A stretch of DNA of 64,000 nucleotides. Source: Lytechinus variegatus. Taxonomy: Eukaryota; Echinodermata; Echinoidea; Temnopleuroida; Toxopneustidae. Position 1 is the first letter of the stretch, and each line of letters opens with the position of its first letter. The notes beneath the pieces are model-generated. The model saw nothing but the letters and a program-made list of their open reading frames with translations. It ran no database searches and was not told the DNA's origin. This document shows, in pieces, positions 1-14,100 of the stretch. Location: contig NC_054750.1 of NCBI RefSeq assembly GCF_018143015.1, positions 1,407,501 through 1,471,500 of the forward strand. Reading direction: 5' to 3'. A program made the translations under genes and the position numbers.

Positions 1-590
1 GGGCCACTACTCATCACGGCTTTGTGCCTTAATTGGGACACGTTCATACCACCTGTATCCCTTAATCCATACCTCTGTCACCAATCATTTACATTTATTC
101 ATCTTTGAGCACCAGGACATTTTCTTTCTATCTCTCTCTCTCATCAAATGTAACCCCCCCCCCCTCGAAAAAGATGCTTTATCCTTTTATCGCTTTCATT
201 ATCTCCCTCCCTCCGAGATTAGGCCACTATCATTCACGAAATTTATCTTTACAATTCTCTATACATCTCTCCCTCTCTGTTAATGACTCTTTCACATTTA
301 TACTTTTTCATTTCCCTTTTCCCTTTCTAATTCACCTCGCCCGCGCTTTCTCATTATTACTTATACATTGCATCTCTACATAGATCTATCTCATTTTCAT
401 TTCTCGCCCTCAATTACTTTCCAAATTTGATAAAAACAATCCTACAATTTTCTACAAATATTAATACTATTTTAGTAGGGAAACAAGTTTGTTCTGAGGG
501 GCAAATCATATTTTGACCACCCTCTCCCTCATCCCCGATTCAATAAAATAAACAAAGAGATGAAGCAAAAAGAATGACATTTCATGTAAA
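1..590. other. No gene seen; C/T-rich left edge
   Basis: The first 400 bases are a C/T-rich low-complexity stretch with a C run near 155-165. A 92-codon frame here is only a by-product of that composition. Nothing else is recognisable. Confidence 0.5.
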
Positions 591-1144
591 TTTATTACTT
601 TTAAAATAAATGAACACTAAAATTTGTGAAACAATGTTATCTTGTCACCTGTCCTATGACTTTATAAACATGATTAAAGTGGAACTTGGATTTAGATAAA
701 ATGTTTTTTTCATACATTATATATTATACTATTCATAAATATTTCCACTTAAAGATGAAGATTTCTGTAATATCATGAAGAGGAACTGAGTGTTGTTATT
801 TATTCTTCTTCTTCTCATTTTCTCCTCTTCCACCCTCTTCTTTTTCTTCTTCTCCTCCTCCTTCTTGGTTGTCTTCTTTTCTACTTATTGTTTATTTGTA
901 TTAGTATGACCTATCATCATTTACATTATAATAATTTTATGATAATCATAAAATATATTCACAATGTCAATATAATGATTATTATCTTTGAAAAATGAAA
1001 ATTAGTACTTTTGTTAATGTTCAAATTTTTAAAGCGTTTTTAGGATACTTGAGTAATAGATTTATGAACAGTAATATAGTTCCCTTGCCAGGTGCTACCA
1101 GGTCCATGACGTCACCTCTTCAACAGTCTTGACTCTTGAACAAT
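591..1144 (-). other. Probable terminal exon, mainly 3' UTR, of the minus-strand gene
   Basis: A strong acceptor (TTCTTCTTATTTCAG) ends at 1145 and an AATAAA on the minus strand lies at 591-596. The start of this exon encodes IVQESRLLKR-stop in the alternative frame of the preceding exon. It contains a pyrimidine-rich tract (810-890 on the plus strand). Confidence 0.4.
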
Positions 1145-2026
1145 CTGAAATAAGAAGAATCAGTGAAAACAACTTTAGCAACTCAACTTGATAATAGCAG
1201 AGTGTTCACATACATTTACATGTATGATATATCTCTAAAAGATTATGAAAGAGCCTTTTGAGATGGCAGTCACAAGCATAATTAAAAAAATATAGAATGT
1301 TAAATAAAAATTGGGTAAATAGCTTCCGAATATTATTTTTTTTTATATCCTTATAATTAAAGTCAGAATATATTTAATTTCAATCAAGTCATTTGAGAAA
1401 ATTTTCATATGTGGTGTTACTTGAAAATGAAAATATACCCTTCTACTACTACTATTATTTTATTCTTAAATGCACTTAAATTGCGTTTATGCTTGTAAGC
1501 TCTCATTGTTAGTCTCTTTGTTGAGATTCTAATAAAATATAAATCAACCAAATCTGAATCTCTTGCAAAAGTTAAGTGGAAAATAATTGTTACAATAGTA
1601 TGGATCCAATAGCCTTCCTAGATTTTGTTTTCACTTTGACGAGTTACATTGTTGTTGCTCTTACATATTTTTGAAAATGCATTCCACAATATTATCATTA
1701 ATTGAAATATTAAGAGGGATCAGTTGTCTATTAAAACTTGAATTTCTATAAAAATTCATGAGATTGATATTATCCATTTTTGTGAGTAAATTTAAGATGA
1801 ATTTATTACAAGATGTGGATGAATCTTAAGAGATTCATCTTTGAAAATTACTATAACAGGACATCACATTTACAACTGCTGTTAAGAACAATAAAATAAA
1901 CAAGAATAAATATTACCGTACAGTAGTAGACTTGTATTTACAAGTAGAATGTTTAATAAACTCAACTTTACATAAAGACTCACCTTCATACTAGGAGCTT
2001 GACCCCCTGATCCAAAGAGAGACTTC

Positions 2027-2134
2027 TTATTCAATGGCAGACCATGGTAGAGTGTCTGGACTTCCCTCTCCTTTCAGTTGCTGTGCCCCTTTCTCTCTAT
2101 ACATGTACCTCTTCTCACCGTTTGTGTGGGTCAC
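2027..2134 (-). CDS. Minus-strand gene, last coding exon, with a second open frame
   Basis: After a TTTTCTAACAG acceptor, phase 0 reads VTHTNGEKRYMYREKGAQQL through LPWSAIE and a TAA at 2027-2029. The exon continues to a GTGAGT donor just past 1984, 43 nt after the stop. The +1 frame is also open from inside the exon to that donor (REVQTLYHGLPLNKKSLFGS...PSMK) and continues into the exon at 1144 as IVQESRLLKR-stop. Which frame is used cannot be settled here. Confidence 0.45.
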   Translation of the reverse strand: MTHTNGEKRYMYREKGAQQLKGEGSPDTLPWSAIE

Positions 2135-5100
2135 CTGTTAGAAAAGTGAATACCAAATTTGTCATATAGTAACAGATGAGAATGAATTCATATTTACATT
2201 TTGTATAAAAAACAACTGAAGTCCCTTCTTTAAAAAAATATATTTTTATCATTACAGATTTTGTCAAATATATTTGACAGGGGTGTTGGTACAGCTATAC
2301 ACAATATTTTATTTTAAGGCAAATGAGGTCTAGTCTTTCAACCTTGAAATGGTTTGATTAATACACTTAAAATCGGGATTCAAATTTTAACCTTAGGGGT
2401 TGGTACGATAAGGGGTGCTAATTGTTTATGGGTGAAGCATAAGTTATATTAATCACGATATAGGGCGCAGATTTGAACCATGTAATAGAGGTTAAAAATT
2501 TGAACATTTTTAATCTCAAGTATTATGCACCTTTATAAAAGGTTAAATGTTTCCCCTTTTATTGTTTAAACAAACTTTATGGGTGCAAACAATAGCAAGG
2601 CAACTTTTTTGCACCTTTATCACTTAGGGTGCAATATTAAAAGAATAGTACAAGTGATTCATTTAGGCTTTATTTTTTTTAAATGTTAGAAAAATGATTC
2701 ACACACTCCATAGATAAATACTTCTAATGAAGATAGGTTTTGATAGGTAAGAAAATTGTAGGACCTATAATTCTATTATTTATACAATTAGGAATTTATT
2801 TTAACTTCAAATTGCCAGGGTTTGTTTTCTAAAAAAAAAAGCACTCCTCTAATAATTGATCTAAAAAAATCCTCTTTAAATAGGTAAAAGGAATAGAATA
2901 TACTATGAGGAATTCTTAATAACAGTCATCAAGAGAACTTCATTTATCATGGTTATTTTTATCCACAGATCAGAAACCAAATCCTGTAGTTACCAGTAAT
3001 TGAAATGCCTTTTCTCCAAGCACATTATTTGTGCACTGTTTTGTAAATTAATAGAAAAGGCATTTGATATTTTTTTAACCTGTTTAACAAATCAAGGAAC
3101 TAAAATGTGTATCTATCATAGATGTACTTTAATATCTTTATTAGATATTAACATACAACGTAGTCATCAGTTTTCGTGAAGTTACATGTCTTTTCAGTTC
3201 AATGTTTAACTTAATTAGTTCAGTGTGTAATTCTTTTTTTTCTCCCCCCCCCCTTCTTTCCCTTCCTGTTCAGTAGTCTCCAGTCTTCGTTAACACAGAG
3301 GGTGACCCAGGATTTTCTAAATTATTTTATCTTCTTTATTACACACCAATCACTTTGTTGTTTTTTCTGAATGGAGAGGGCCCCCCCCCCTCGCTGCTAG
3401 GGTCTTATACTCTACACATGTTATTGTAGTGCACATCTACCAACTAATGAATCATCTAGGCCTCTACTCCTGGCACTAGAAAACAATATTATATTAGAGC
3501 TAGACACCCTATTCCATACATGTAGCTCTACCATAAACCTAGGGGGCTCTATCACCGTAGCGTCGGCAGTGGAGGACCCGTCTCCCAAAGGTCTAAGTTT
3601 AATTGTATTTGAATTTTGATGTCAGAGTTAAAAAGTCAGGCTTAAGATTAGACATAGAATAGATCTAAAGTAACTTTTGTAGTTCTAGTAGATCTATATT
3701 ACTTGTTTCATATAGATGATATATAGGCCCAACAAATGATTAGCTTACTATAAATGATGTAAACACAGTTTCAATTTTGGGCCCTGAGCTAGATCTATTC
3801 TGGATTTCTTGTATTGCTAAACAGTTACTAGATAGGTCTCGATTTTGATCTATTAATAAAAGCATGAATGGAAGGAGCCCCAGCCAGACTCAGTCCAGGG
3901 GCAGGGCTGCACCACCTCATTCACTGGCCAGGACCAAGGCCCAAACAAGGGTAGGCCTAGTCAATTGTAGGGCCAGCTCAGCTCACCTAGGTAAGATAAG
4001 TTTAACTTAGAATTTTTTTGAGCTAGACTAAGTCTAAATTAGACCCTAGACTTAATCTAGTCCTAGATAGATAACTAGAGATCTAGATCTACACAAGAAC
4101 TTAATAACGGGGCCAAGCTCTTACTTGCTAGGGCCTAGCCCTGCATTGACACTGACAGTGACATGCCTAAATTTCAGTTTTTTTTTAAAATCTCCGAACA
4201 TAGGCTCAGCATTACTGCGGCAGCCCGAACATGTGACACTGTCTGAAGACGTGTCGGGGTCCCCGGGGCAAGGCTCAGCACAACTAATTATTTAGGCCTG
4301 GGCTAGGCCCTCACGGTGAGTGACAGAGCTGTTTTGTATAGACTCTAGAGTGTCTAGTCTAGACTTCTAGTCTAATCGTAGTTAGACAGTCCGGCTCTAA
4401 CGTTGGGCTAGGCCTAACAAGTACCGTTAACGTAGATCTAGGCCTTGATCTTTCCAATTCCAGGGAGAGCAGGGATGCTCTTAAAAAAACTTTAATTTCA
4501 AATCAATGAAAATGTCCAATAAAATGTAGTGAAGATTAATTAAAACTGTTTTCTGTCAGTGTTCATCCCATGAATTATTTGTGTTTATCCGACGCCGGAA
4601 CCTTAAAATCAATGTTCAATGTCGTGAAGATAATTTAACACTGTTCTGTTGGTGTTGATTCCATGCATTATTTGTCTTTATCAGACGCCGGAACCTCCGG
4701 CTAGCACTGCCAGCGGTGTACGGCTAAGAGCAGCCGGAGAGTATCCGAGCAATCGTTACATAAAATTGACGGCGATAATGATTTATTTAAAACATCTCTT
4801 TATACTTAGAATCTTTGAATTTTGGTCAGAACGTGAGATATATCTATGATCTACGATATACAACAATGAAAATTTGATACATACCAAAATAGGCCTCTAT
4901 CCCGTCCAAATAGGAAGCCGAAGACCCCTTTTTCGCAAGAGCTTCCTGCGGCTGAAAAATGACAACTTATGCCAAGTTTATGTCAACAGGCTCGTTCATG
5001 ACTATTCAGTTTATGTATATCGCGTGATAACTTGGCATAAGCTAAAACAATACATAAATATTTTTATGCAACGAAATTTATGTCAACGACATAAGCTATG

Positions 5101-8100
5101 CATGATTTTATGTCATGATCGAAATTTATGTCATTATGACATAAATTTTTATGCAACAGGGCCCAGAAGTGTTTGCAATGAAACACGTACCCAATAGTGC
5201 AATACACAAATGTGATATGATTTACTTGAGTATATCAAGACACTGCTCGTCTGATATCATGCTTAACCAATTCGATATTGGCAATTAAACAAGAATGTCT
5301 TTACAATATTCAATTCTATGTACAACATAATAGAGGCATCATGAATTTTCACTGGATGTTTGACTACATGCATTAAACATTTCGAAATGTACAAATACAT
5401 GTATGCAAATTATATAAGTTTTCTTTGTGTAGTAATGGAAATCATGTTTATAAAGGTGTGTAAAACATTGCAAGAACAGGGAATAATTTTCCTGGTATCG
5501 CATCGCAATGTGCTCCACGTTTTGGAAAGACTGCTATGCATATCTTATAACATTTTTTTTTTACATAGGACTGTACAATACTTAGTCGAGAGCTTTTCTC
5601 TTATGACCAAAAATGCTATTCAAATTTGTAAAGCAAAATTATTCCATGTAAGAATCATTTTGGGTTACACTCACAAATGAGAATATCGTCACTTGTTTTC
5701 AATAGAAAACAAATAATTTGCTATAAAACGAACTAATCCTAAAATAAATACATTTGATGAGTTATCGTATCATACTATATTCAAGAAAAGATCAATTTAT
5801 AGTGACTATCAATATTAAAATCATTAATTTCAAAATAATAAACATCTTAAATATGAATTCACTGAAGTTGATTTCTAAGAAATGTATCAAAATCAAGTAT
5901 TAAAACAAATAACACTTGCTTTCCTATAAACATCAAATATTCCATGGAGTTGTTTTTTAATAATGTCTCCACCATTTTAGCAAAGCATGCAAACATAGTG
6001 ACATATTTGTTTGTTTGTATTTTGTAATTAATATGCAATCATAAAACATTTCAAATAGAAATTAAATGATGTTGGTTCTAATAATATCTGGATTAGGCAT
6101 TTTAATTCAACAATCGAGTATTTAATGATTTTGAGGAAAGCAAGCACAAAATCATCAACCGTTGTGAATAACACATTATACATTTAATAATTGAAATAGA
6201 CATTTAATTGGTGTTTTGATGAAATATACCTCCCTAATAAGTGATGTACTGTTCTCACATCTTAGTTGGGGCATAAATGTAGCATCAAAGCAGGAAATAT
6301 TTCCCTTGATCCTTTACACACGTGTTATATATCCCACTGGCAAAGCTGGGTATTTCTGAATGTCTGTGTCGTAAAGTCTTGATGCTATAGCAGGCATGCA
6401 TCATTCTATAGGCTGAGCTATCCTGGGTATAACTGGAAGGATGAGGTTCCCGTACGATGAGTCTTGGGTGATGAAATATGCTGAAGAATTTGTATGGGCA
6501 TGCTGCATGGGGAGGACAAAATAACCATCACTTCTTGAATTTTTTGTTACGAACCAAAAACGAGTCATCAAGGAAAAATGTAGAGTATGGGTCTGGTCAT
6601 GAAAATAAATGGAATACGGGTACTTACATTGATTGACAAAAACACAATAAAAGAGATTCCAGGATTGCTGAATTATTAATGATTCAAGATGACACTGATG
6701 CTATGCCTAAACTTTTAAGCACTTGTTAAATCATGCACCGAATTAACACTATGGGGCTCAAGCTTTTTCAAATTGCTTGGAGATGCCCAAGGCCACTATT
6801 TTTCTGTTAACAAAATAAAAAATATACCTGCAACGCTTGTTGCTGTTTATTAGCTGACATCTGAGCTTCTTGGGGGTCGCGCATCAACTGAAATAAAGAT
6901 TTAAATGAAACATGAAATCAATTTGAAAGAACTACAGCAGGAGAGCAAGTTGGCCTACGCTCTAATGCTGAATGCAGGTAGAAGTAGACCATCCACTTTA
7001 CTGTTAAGTTATCAATATTTACCAAAGTGAAGCAATTTTTATACCAGATTTTGCAAAACATATATGTTATCTACCTCTATATCTCCCAAGTTGAACATAT
7101 TACTGTGATCATAGTATATCTGACTTAGGCAGAGTTACCTGTATATATCAGCTCGTATTCTCAAAAGAGGTTTCAATTGTACCATGATACAAAACCATGG
7201 ACTATGCAAAATTTGTACATAAAAATTTTATGCTTATTTCATCGAGTACACTATGAAAAGTCCAATTACAAATGCAAACTTTTAGCTAAGGGGGTTAATT
7301 GAAGAACGATAATGTAAGAAATCTGCATAGTCCATGGTTTGTACCATAGTACAACTGAAACTTACTTTGAGAATATAGGCTCATCATGTATATTTGTTAT
7401 CTCATGGGTGTTTTAAAGAAATGCTATCATGCGCATTTATCAAATAACTGGAAAATAACATAAAGTTTAATACGAGGAGCCATCTAATAAACTCAAGCGA
7501 CATTCTTTACTTCAGCCTTGGGTATTTCAGGCTTAGCCAAGAGAAGGCAGCTTACCGTGTGAGGAATGACGATATGTGTAAAATATACAGAGCATTATAT
7601 CATGTTGTTTGTCATGAAACTCTTTGCACCAAGTGGGTAAGTACCAAGACGATATCAAATTCCAAAAAGGTCTAATGGTAACATTTGAGACCGTGACATT
7701 CCTTGGCTCTCAGTAGCTTTGATTCTTTCTGTGCAATCTAGAATACTTACATTGTACTGAAATGATTACACTTTCCTATAACTTGTATAACTTTCATACA
7801 TTTTGTGGGTGTCACAGTAACTTTGCCTGGAAAACACAATTCCTGTGGATTTGTAAGGAGGAGTGCACCCATTAAAAGAAAATATTAAAACTCTGGTCTT
7901 TTGATGCAAACTTCTGTTAAAGGGGAATCCAGCCTTGGTCATAAAAGGTAGTGTTGGAAAGGAGAAAATAGATAAAACAGAATGGTGAAAGTTTGAAAGA
8001 AATCGGACCAGCAATAAGAAAGTTATGGCTGCTTTAAAATTGAAATCCCTATGATTATGTAGATTTCAAATTGGCAACTGGGTAAGTAAATTATGACAAG

Positions 8101-11100
8101 AGGCAAGGACAACTTTCCCATAGGCCATGTACTTAATTATCAGGGATTTGTGGTTTTCTCCTAACTGCCCATTCCCCTGGGGCAGTAATCTAAATATAAT
8201 CCTAGTAGTATATTGTTTTATGTCCTCATGAAAGAAAAATAAAATTTGAAGTAAAACATTTGAAAAAATGACCTATTAGCCATTTTATGTATTGGAGTAA
8301 ATGGAAGAGTAGTCCTTGCCTTACATCACTATGACATCACATATGTGGCCAATTTGCAGTCTCCATGGATCTAGGGATTACCAATATTCACAACTTTAAA
8401 AAAATCATAACTTTCTTATCATTTGTCAGATAGTGTTCAAACTTTCACTATCAACTTGTCTGATTTTTCTTATTCCCCTAAGAATAAGTTTTTATTTGGG
8501 TTGGATTCCACTTTAAGCTCTCAGCTGATACCTAATAATGGATGTGGTTCATTATTAAAGGACAAGTCCAGCCCAACCAAAAGTTGATTTGAATATAAAG
8601 AGAAAAATCCAACAAGCATAACACTGAAAATTTCATCAAAATCGGATGTAAAATAAGAAAGTTATGACATTTTAAAGTTTCACTTAGTTTCACAAAACAG
8701 TTATATGCACATCCTGGCTGGTATGCAAATGAGGAGACTTTGATGTCATCCACTCACTATTTCTTTTGTTTTTTGTTATATGACATATTCTAATTTTCTC
8801 CTCATTGTCAAGTGATACAACGATTAATTCCTCCCTGAACATGTGGAATTAGCATTGTTTAATACTATATGGTTCATTCAAGTTGGTCCTTATTGTCAAA
8901 TCTATAAAAAATGAAATATTGTTTAATTCAAACAATAAAAAACAAAAGAAATAGTGAGTGATGGACATCATCGACTGACTCACCTAGTTGTGCATATCAC
9001 TGATTAATGAAAAATAAGCAAAACTTTAAAATGTCATAACTTTCATATTTTACATCCGATTTTGATGAAATTTTTAGCACTATGCTTATTTGATTTTTCT
9101 CTATTCATTAAAGTCAGCATTTTCCTGGGGTGGACTTGACCTATTAAATGTTACCAGAAAATGAATTCAACCTTGACTTTTCTTTTTTTTTAATATCACA
9201 AAGTCTCATGTACTTACCCCCATTCCATTGTCTTTTAACTGCATTCCAGCCCTGAAATAAGTGGGAAAAATATCAATAATTTACTCATTACAAGACTTTT
9301 CAACTAACAGATATTATGAAAGTAACATAGACTATCTTTCTAAATGTGTTATATAAATTTATAAAAATTTATATATCGTTTCATACTTCGTGTAAGTTAT
9401 TTACATTGTAATTATCATTACCCCAGTTATCTGGGGAGCGTTTCATGAAAGGACTTGCCAGACGTTTTATCCGACAAGTACTGTTTTATCCGACAGTTAC
9501 TATGGTAACAGTGCCTCTCAGCCAATCATAATCAAGGAAAGTTTTCAAACCTGACAACTTGTCGGATGAAAATGTTGATGAAACGCTCCCCTGATCCTTC
9601 TGCAATATTAATAAGCATTTCTGAATCTATCACCACATGGCATATTTTCCTTGATGCAACTGGTATCATAGTCATATTCAAAATAAAATCAGGAAACACT
9701 TTGGGATATCATTATAATATAATACAATATGATTAAAATTACTTAATAATTATTTTAAAGATAATTGCAATGTAAAGTGTGAGTGTGACCCAAAATAATT
9801 CTTGCAATCATGTTTCACACATCTTTATAAACATGATTTCTGTTTATACTACACACACAAAAAAATTATGTAATTTGCCCCAACCAAACATCCAGTGAAA
9901 ATTCATGATGATGCCTCTATTATGTTGTACATAGAATTATTGAATATTGTAAAGATATTCTTGTTGGTTATATTGCCAAAGTGTAATAAGTGCTATATGA
10001 ATGTTACCATTATCATCATTTTAATCTACAGAATTCATCATCTCTGTATTAAATTAAACGACTGGAATTCATTACCAAACTTTGCAATCAGTGTAACAAG
10101 TACAAATCAGTTCAAATCTATTCTTCATCCATGCCAGAGAGGCAGCATGATCTGGAGGGGCAAATACTTTTAAAAGTAAACATAGAAGTCAATGGCTTTA
10201 CGGAACAACATTCTGGACTTTTAAACTTGACCCCTAACACTTACCCCCCTGGTCCAGCTGATTGCATCCTGGCACTCATTCGTTTCTTCTTCTCCTGCAA
10301 GTCTTCAAGTATTGCCATTCTATGATTCTGCTGTGCAACTGTGGCAAAGAAAATAGACATTCAACTGGAATATAATCTGTACTCATCTAATCTTTGACAA
10401 GGTCTGTTAACCATTATTATGCATGTTTGATATCATAACTCTGACTGTAACAATTTCTGAATTATCTTGAAAAAATGTAAATCATATTATCTGGGTTTTT
10501 TTTTTCAAAGTTGACATATGTGTATTATATGACCTTTGACATTCTCTCTCTATTTTCTGATCCCTCTGCTTGGTTTAGAGATCATCGGGTCATGTGAAGT
10601 AGAGTAAAGTAGTGACCTGAAATTGCATTCATCCATTTGCTGATAACTAATTATTACATGACAATCATATGAAAGACAAACTTAAAATTAGTTAAGAAAC
10701 ATTATGAAAGTTAATTTACCCTAAATGACCTTTGGCCTTGATCATGTGACCTGAAACTCTTACAAAGATAATCACTATAAATGATAGTTGATGACTCTTA
10801 TTAAGTCCAAGTTCGATGACATTTTAAAAATTTAACCTTTGTTAAGATTTCAATCTTGACACCCAAAACATGGTCTACGTTCATTAACCTAATTTATATT
10901 TAAAGGTCAAGTCCACCTCAGAAAAATGATAATTTTAATATAGAAAAATCAGACGAGCACAATGCTGAAAATTTCATCAAAATCAGATGTAAAATAAGAA
11001 AGTTATGACATTTCAAATTTTCGTTTATTTTTAACAAAATAGTTATGAGAACGAGCCTTATCCAAATAAACAATGATTAAAAAACAACCCAAAAATAAAA

Positions 11101-14100
11101 AGAAGAGAAAAGAAAAAATAAACGGCTCAAATGCAGTCGTTTGGTGACGGATAGTATGCTCTGACATCTCGCTGATATAAGGATTAGACATGGCATAAGT
11201 TTTATGCTATGATAACTAAAGCATGGGGGGGAGGGCACTCTGACTTTCAAAATTATTAATTCTTTAAACATCTATATCTAGACAAGGAGGGTCCAGGATT
11301 TTCCAAAGGGGGGAGCATTATTATCTACGGCAGTCAAAAAAATTTAGGGGGGCACCAAAATTTTTGACAAAAAAAGGTTATCAAAGGGGGGGGCGAAAAA
11401 AAAATTTGCCCAAAAAAAGTAACGTCCCCCCATAGGCAGCGGGGGGGGGGGTCGTGCCCCCCTCTAATTTTGAGGTGGGGGACGATCGCCCCCCTAATTT
11501 TTTTGTTGATAACCTTTTCTTTTTTGCTTGTCAATTTTTTTTTCGTGCGTGCCCCCTAAATTCCAGTGGACCCCCCTAAAAAAATCATGTGGTTTCCCCT
11601 AAAATTTGTGCTGATAAACTTTTTTTTGGGGGATAGGGCTTGTCACTAAAGTTTGGTGCCCCCCCCCTCCCAAAATTTTGCTTTCCGCTGCCAATGGTCC
11701 CCACCTGAAATTTAGGGGGATAAGGCCTATGGAGGGCACATTTTCCCGATACAAATTTGATATGCCTTAAAAAATGTTTTTACCAAAAATGGAAAGTCCT
11801 TTCGTCCCTAAAAATTGACAAGCAAAAAATAGGGCCTATTAACAAATTACAATTTTGGCTCTCGATAATTATGCCCCTTGGATCCACCAGTAATCTAAGG
11901 GGAATTTTTTTTTATAGTTTTGATATGGCTACCTTCTCGGAGGGCGTCCTCGCCGCGGTAGCTGGATAGTGCTGCAAAAGAGTAGGCTTTATACTTCTTT
12001 TGCAGCATTAACTGACACTCCGAGACTTATAATTTTACCTTATACTTAAAAAATGAATGATACAAAATAAAACTTAAACACTTGTTTTTAGAGTAAGTTG
12101 ATGTAAAAATATATTCAGTCTGGGGCCATTGGCGTAGCAACGGTGGGCCGGGGGCATCTGCCCCCTTGAGATTTGGGGCCCCCTCCCCAGGGGCCCCCCA
12201 GAAAAAATTGGAAGAGAAAATAAGTAAAGAAAAAAGGGAGAAAGAAGAAATAAAAAGGAAAAGAAGTAGAAAGACAGAAGAAAAAAGAAGAGAAAAATAA
12301 GGAGGAAGACGAGTGAATGAAATAATGTGAGGGGAAGACTTGCAATTTTTAAAAAATCTTTTCATGTTACTATATAAAATTTTTGCTGGCGCTTTGCGCC
12401 ATAATTGCCTGTTCGATGGGATTCATATCTTTCTCAATAGGCTGATGTGGAGCAAGTTTTGAAGTCAATATGCAACACATATTTTAGCTCGGACATCGAG
12501 CGTTCATTATTTTTTTTCATTTACAAATTTAATTGCTCTGTAAAATGTCCGTTTTATGGTCTACATTATCAGCATTTTAAGCTCATGCTGCGTGGTCACA
12601 TTGTTTGATTTGCCAAGTTCATATTGTCTACGGGTATTCCATAATGTTCATTCCATTCAACAATTCAGAATGCCCAGAATTTAGGTCTGAATATAAAACA
12701 TGCGCGATAGCGTGCACGTTCTTTATTTAAAATGTACTTAAATTATTCAGTTTTACATCAGAATATCAATAATTGTCTGCTCACGCTTCACGATCGCATT
12801 ATTAATGATACCCAATTGACTATATCCTATTTATGACTTACAAAATATGAATAGAGTGTCCCGCTTTTAGGTCTAAAATCTCAGTTATCTTTCTCTCGCG
12901 CTTCGCGCTCGCATCAATTGTTTAGTTAAATACCTATCGGCTATCCCATTAATTAATCACGTTTTTTTAGGTCGGAATGTCAAAAAATTTGCTCGCGCTT
13001 CGAGCTCGCATTATTGAAATATATACCGTCTTCATGGGTAACTGTAAGCAGTCCTTAACAGGTCTCTTTTCGATAAGGCTAGAACAGTTGATAAAAATTT
13101 ATGTTCAAGCTTGGGGGTACATACGAATCTTGTTGAGGATCACACATAACATTGCCCAGAAAATTAAATTTCAGGAAAAATACATTAAAGTATAAAAAAA
13201 AATCGCTCGCGCTTCGCGCTCGCACTTTTATGAGATTATTTTATGTTTATGTTGTTTTATAAGAATAAAACTAACAAGTGACTGATATAGGTGAAGATAA
13301 TTTCGGGCCCCATCCCCTATTGGCGAAATTCGGATCTCTTGTGGACACATACACACCCCCTGAAAAAGCAAGGACCCTGGAAAAAATCCTAGCTACACCA
13401 CTGTCTGGGGCATGGAGACTTGGAACTCTGCCCCATATCACTGTGCTTGCCTCGCTCGATTTGTATCATAAAAAAAAATGTTTCCACATTAAAATACAGA
13501 TCTAAGTACAATGGCCAGAAATATTAGTACGAATAAGCTAGCAGAATTTGTATCATACCACCCATATAATTGAACGCCAACGAAGGCGTTTCTAAAACCT
13601 GTTTGTTTTATCCTACTTTTCCACTAACATGACTAAGATCTATCCCTTTTGCGTGTCACATGAAAGTAGTTTTGTGTGCAGATCTAGCGTACCGGTAGGA
13701 CCACATGCAGTCATTAATAGGTCTCTATTTTTTTTCAACAAATGATGTCTAACTCACGCTTTCTTTAAAATTAATAAATTAGAGTCCTTGTATATGGTCC
13801 TGGGAAGTGGGGTGCTCGGGTTGTGACCCCCAAGATTTTTTTTTTTTTAGCTGGTGGTGCGTTTTTTTTGTACACGTACGACAGGGGGAGTGGAGCAAAG
13901 TTGAAAGTGGGGAAACATTAAAGGGGCACTTTTTAGTGATTTTTTAAAGTGGGGGCATTGAGCTCCCACCTATCCCCAGGATCGCCGCCCCTGAACCAGA
14001 AGCACCATCCCCTGGAAATCAGTTTAGTATGATATTCGACCAAAATCAACTTATCTTTAGAGAGATAATTTCTTTCCCTTGGCTTTTTTTTCAAAGCCAG

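Noticed and set aside
105-383. 92-codon frame
   Set aside because: C/T-rich low-complexity composition keeps stops rare; there is no domain or splice support.
7744-7768. Six-nt microexon on the minus strand (TTTCAG/TACAAT/GTAAGT)
   Set aside because: Ideal-looking sites, but too short to support without RNA, and it is not needed for the phase of the gene model.
12027-12365. Two overlapping minus-strand frames rich in Phe, Leu and Ser
   Set aside because: They translate the purine tract of the hAT-like element; low complexity, no family.
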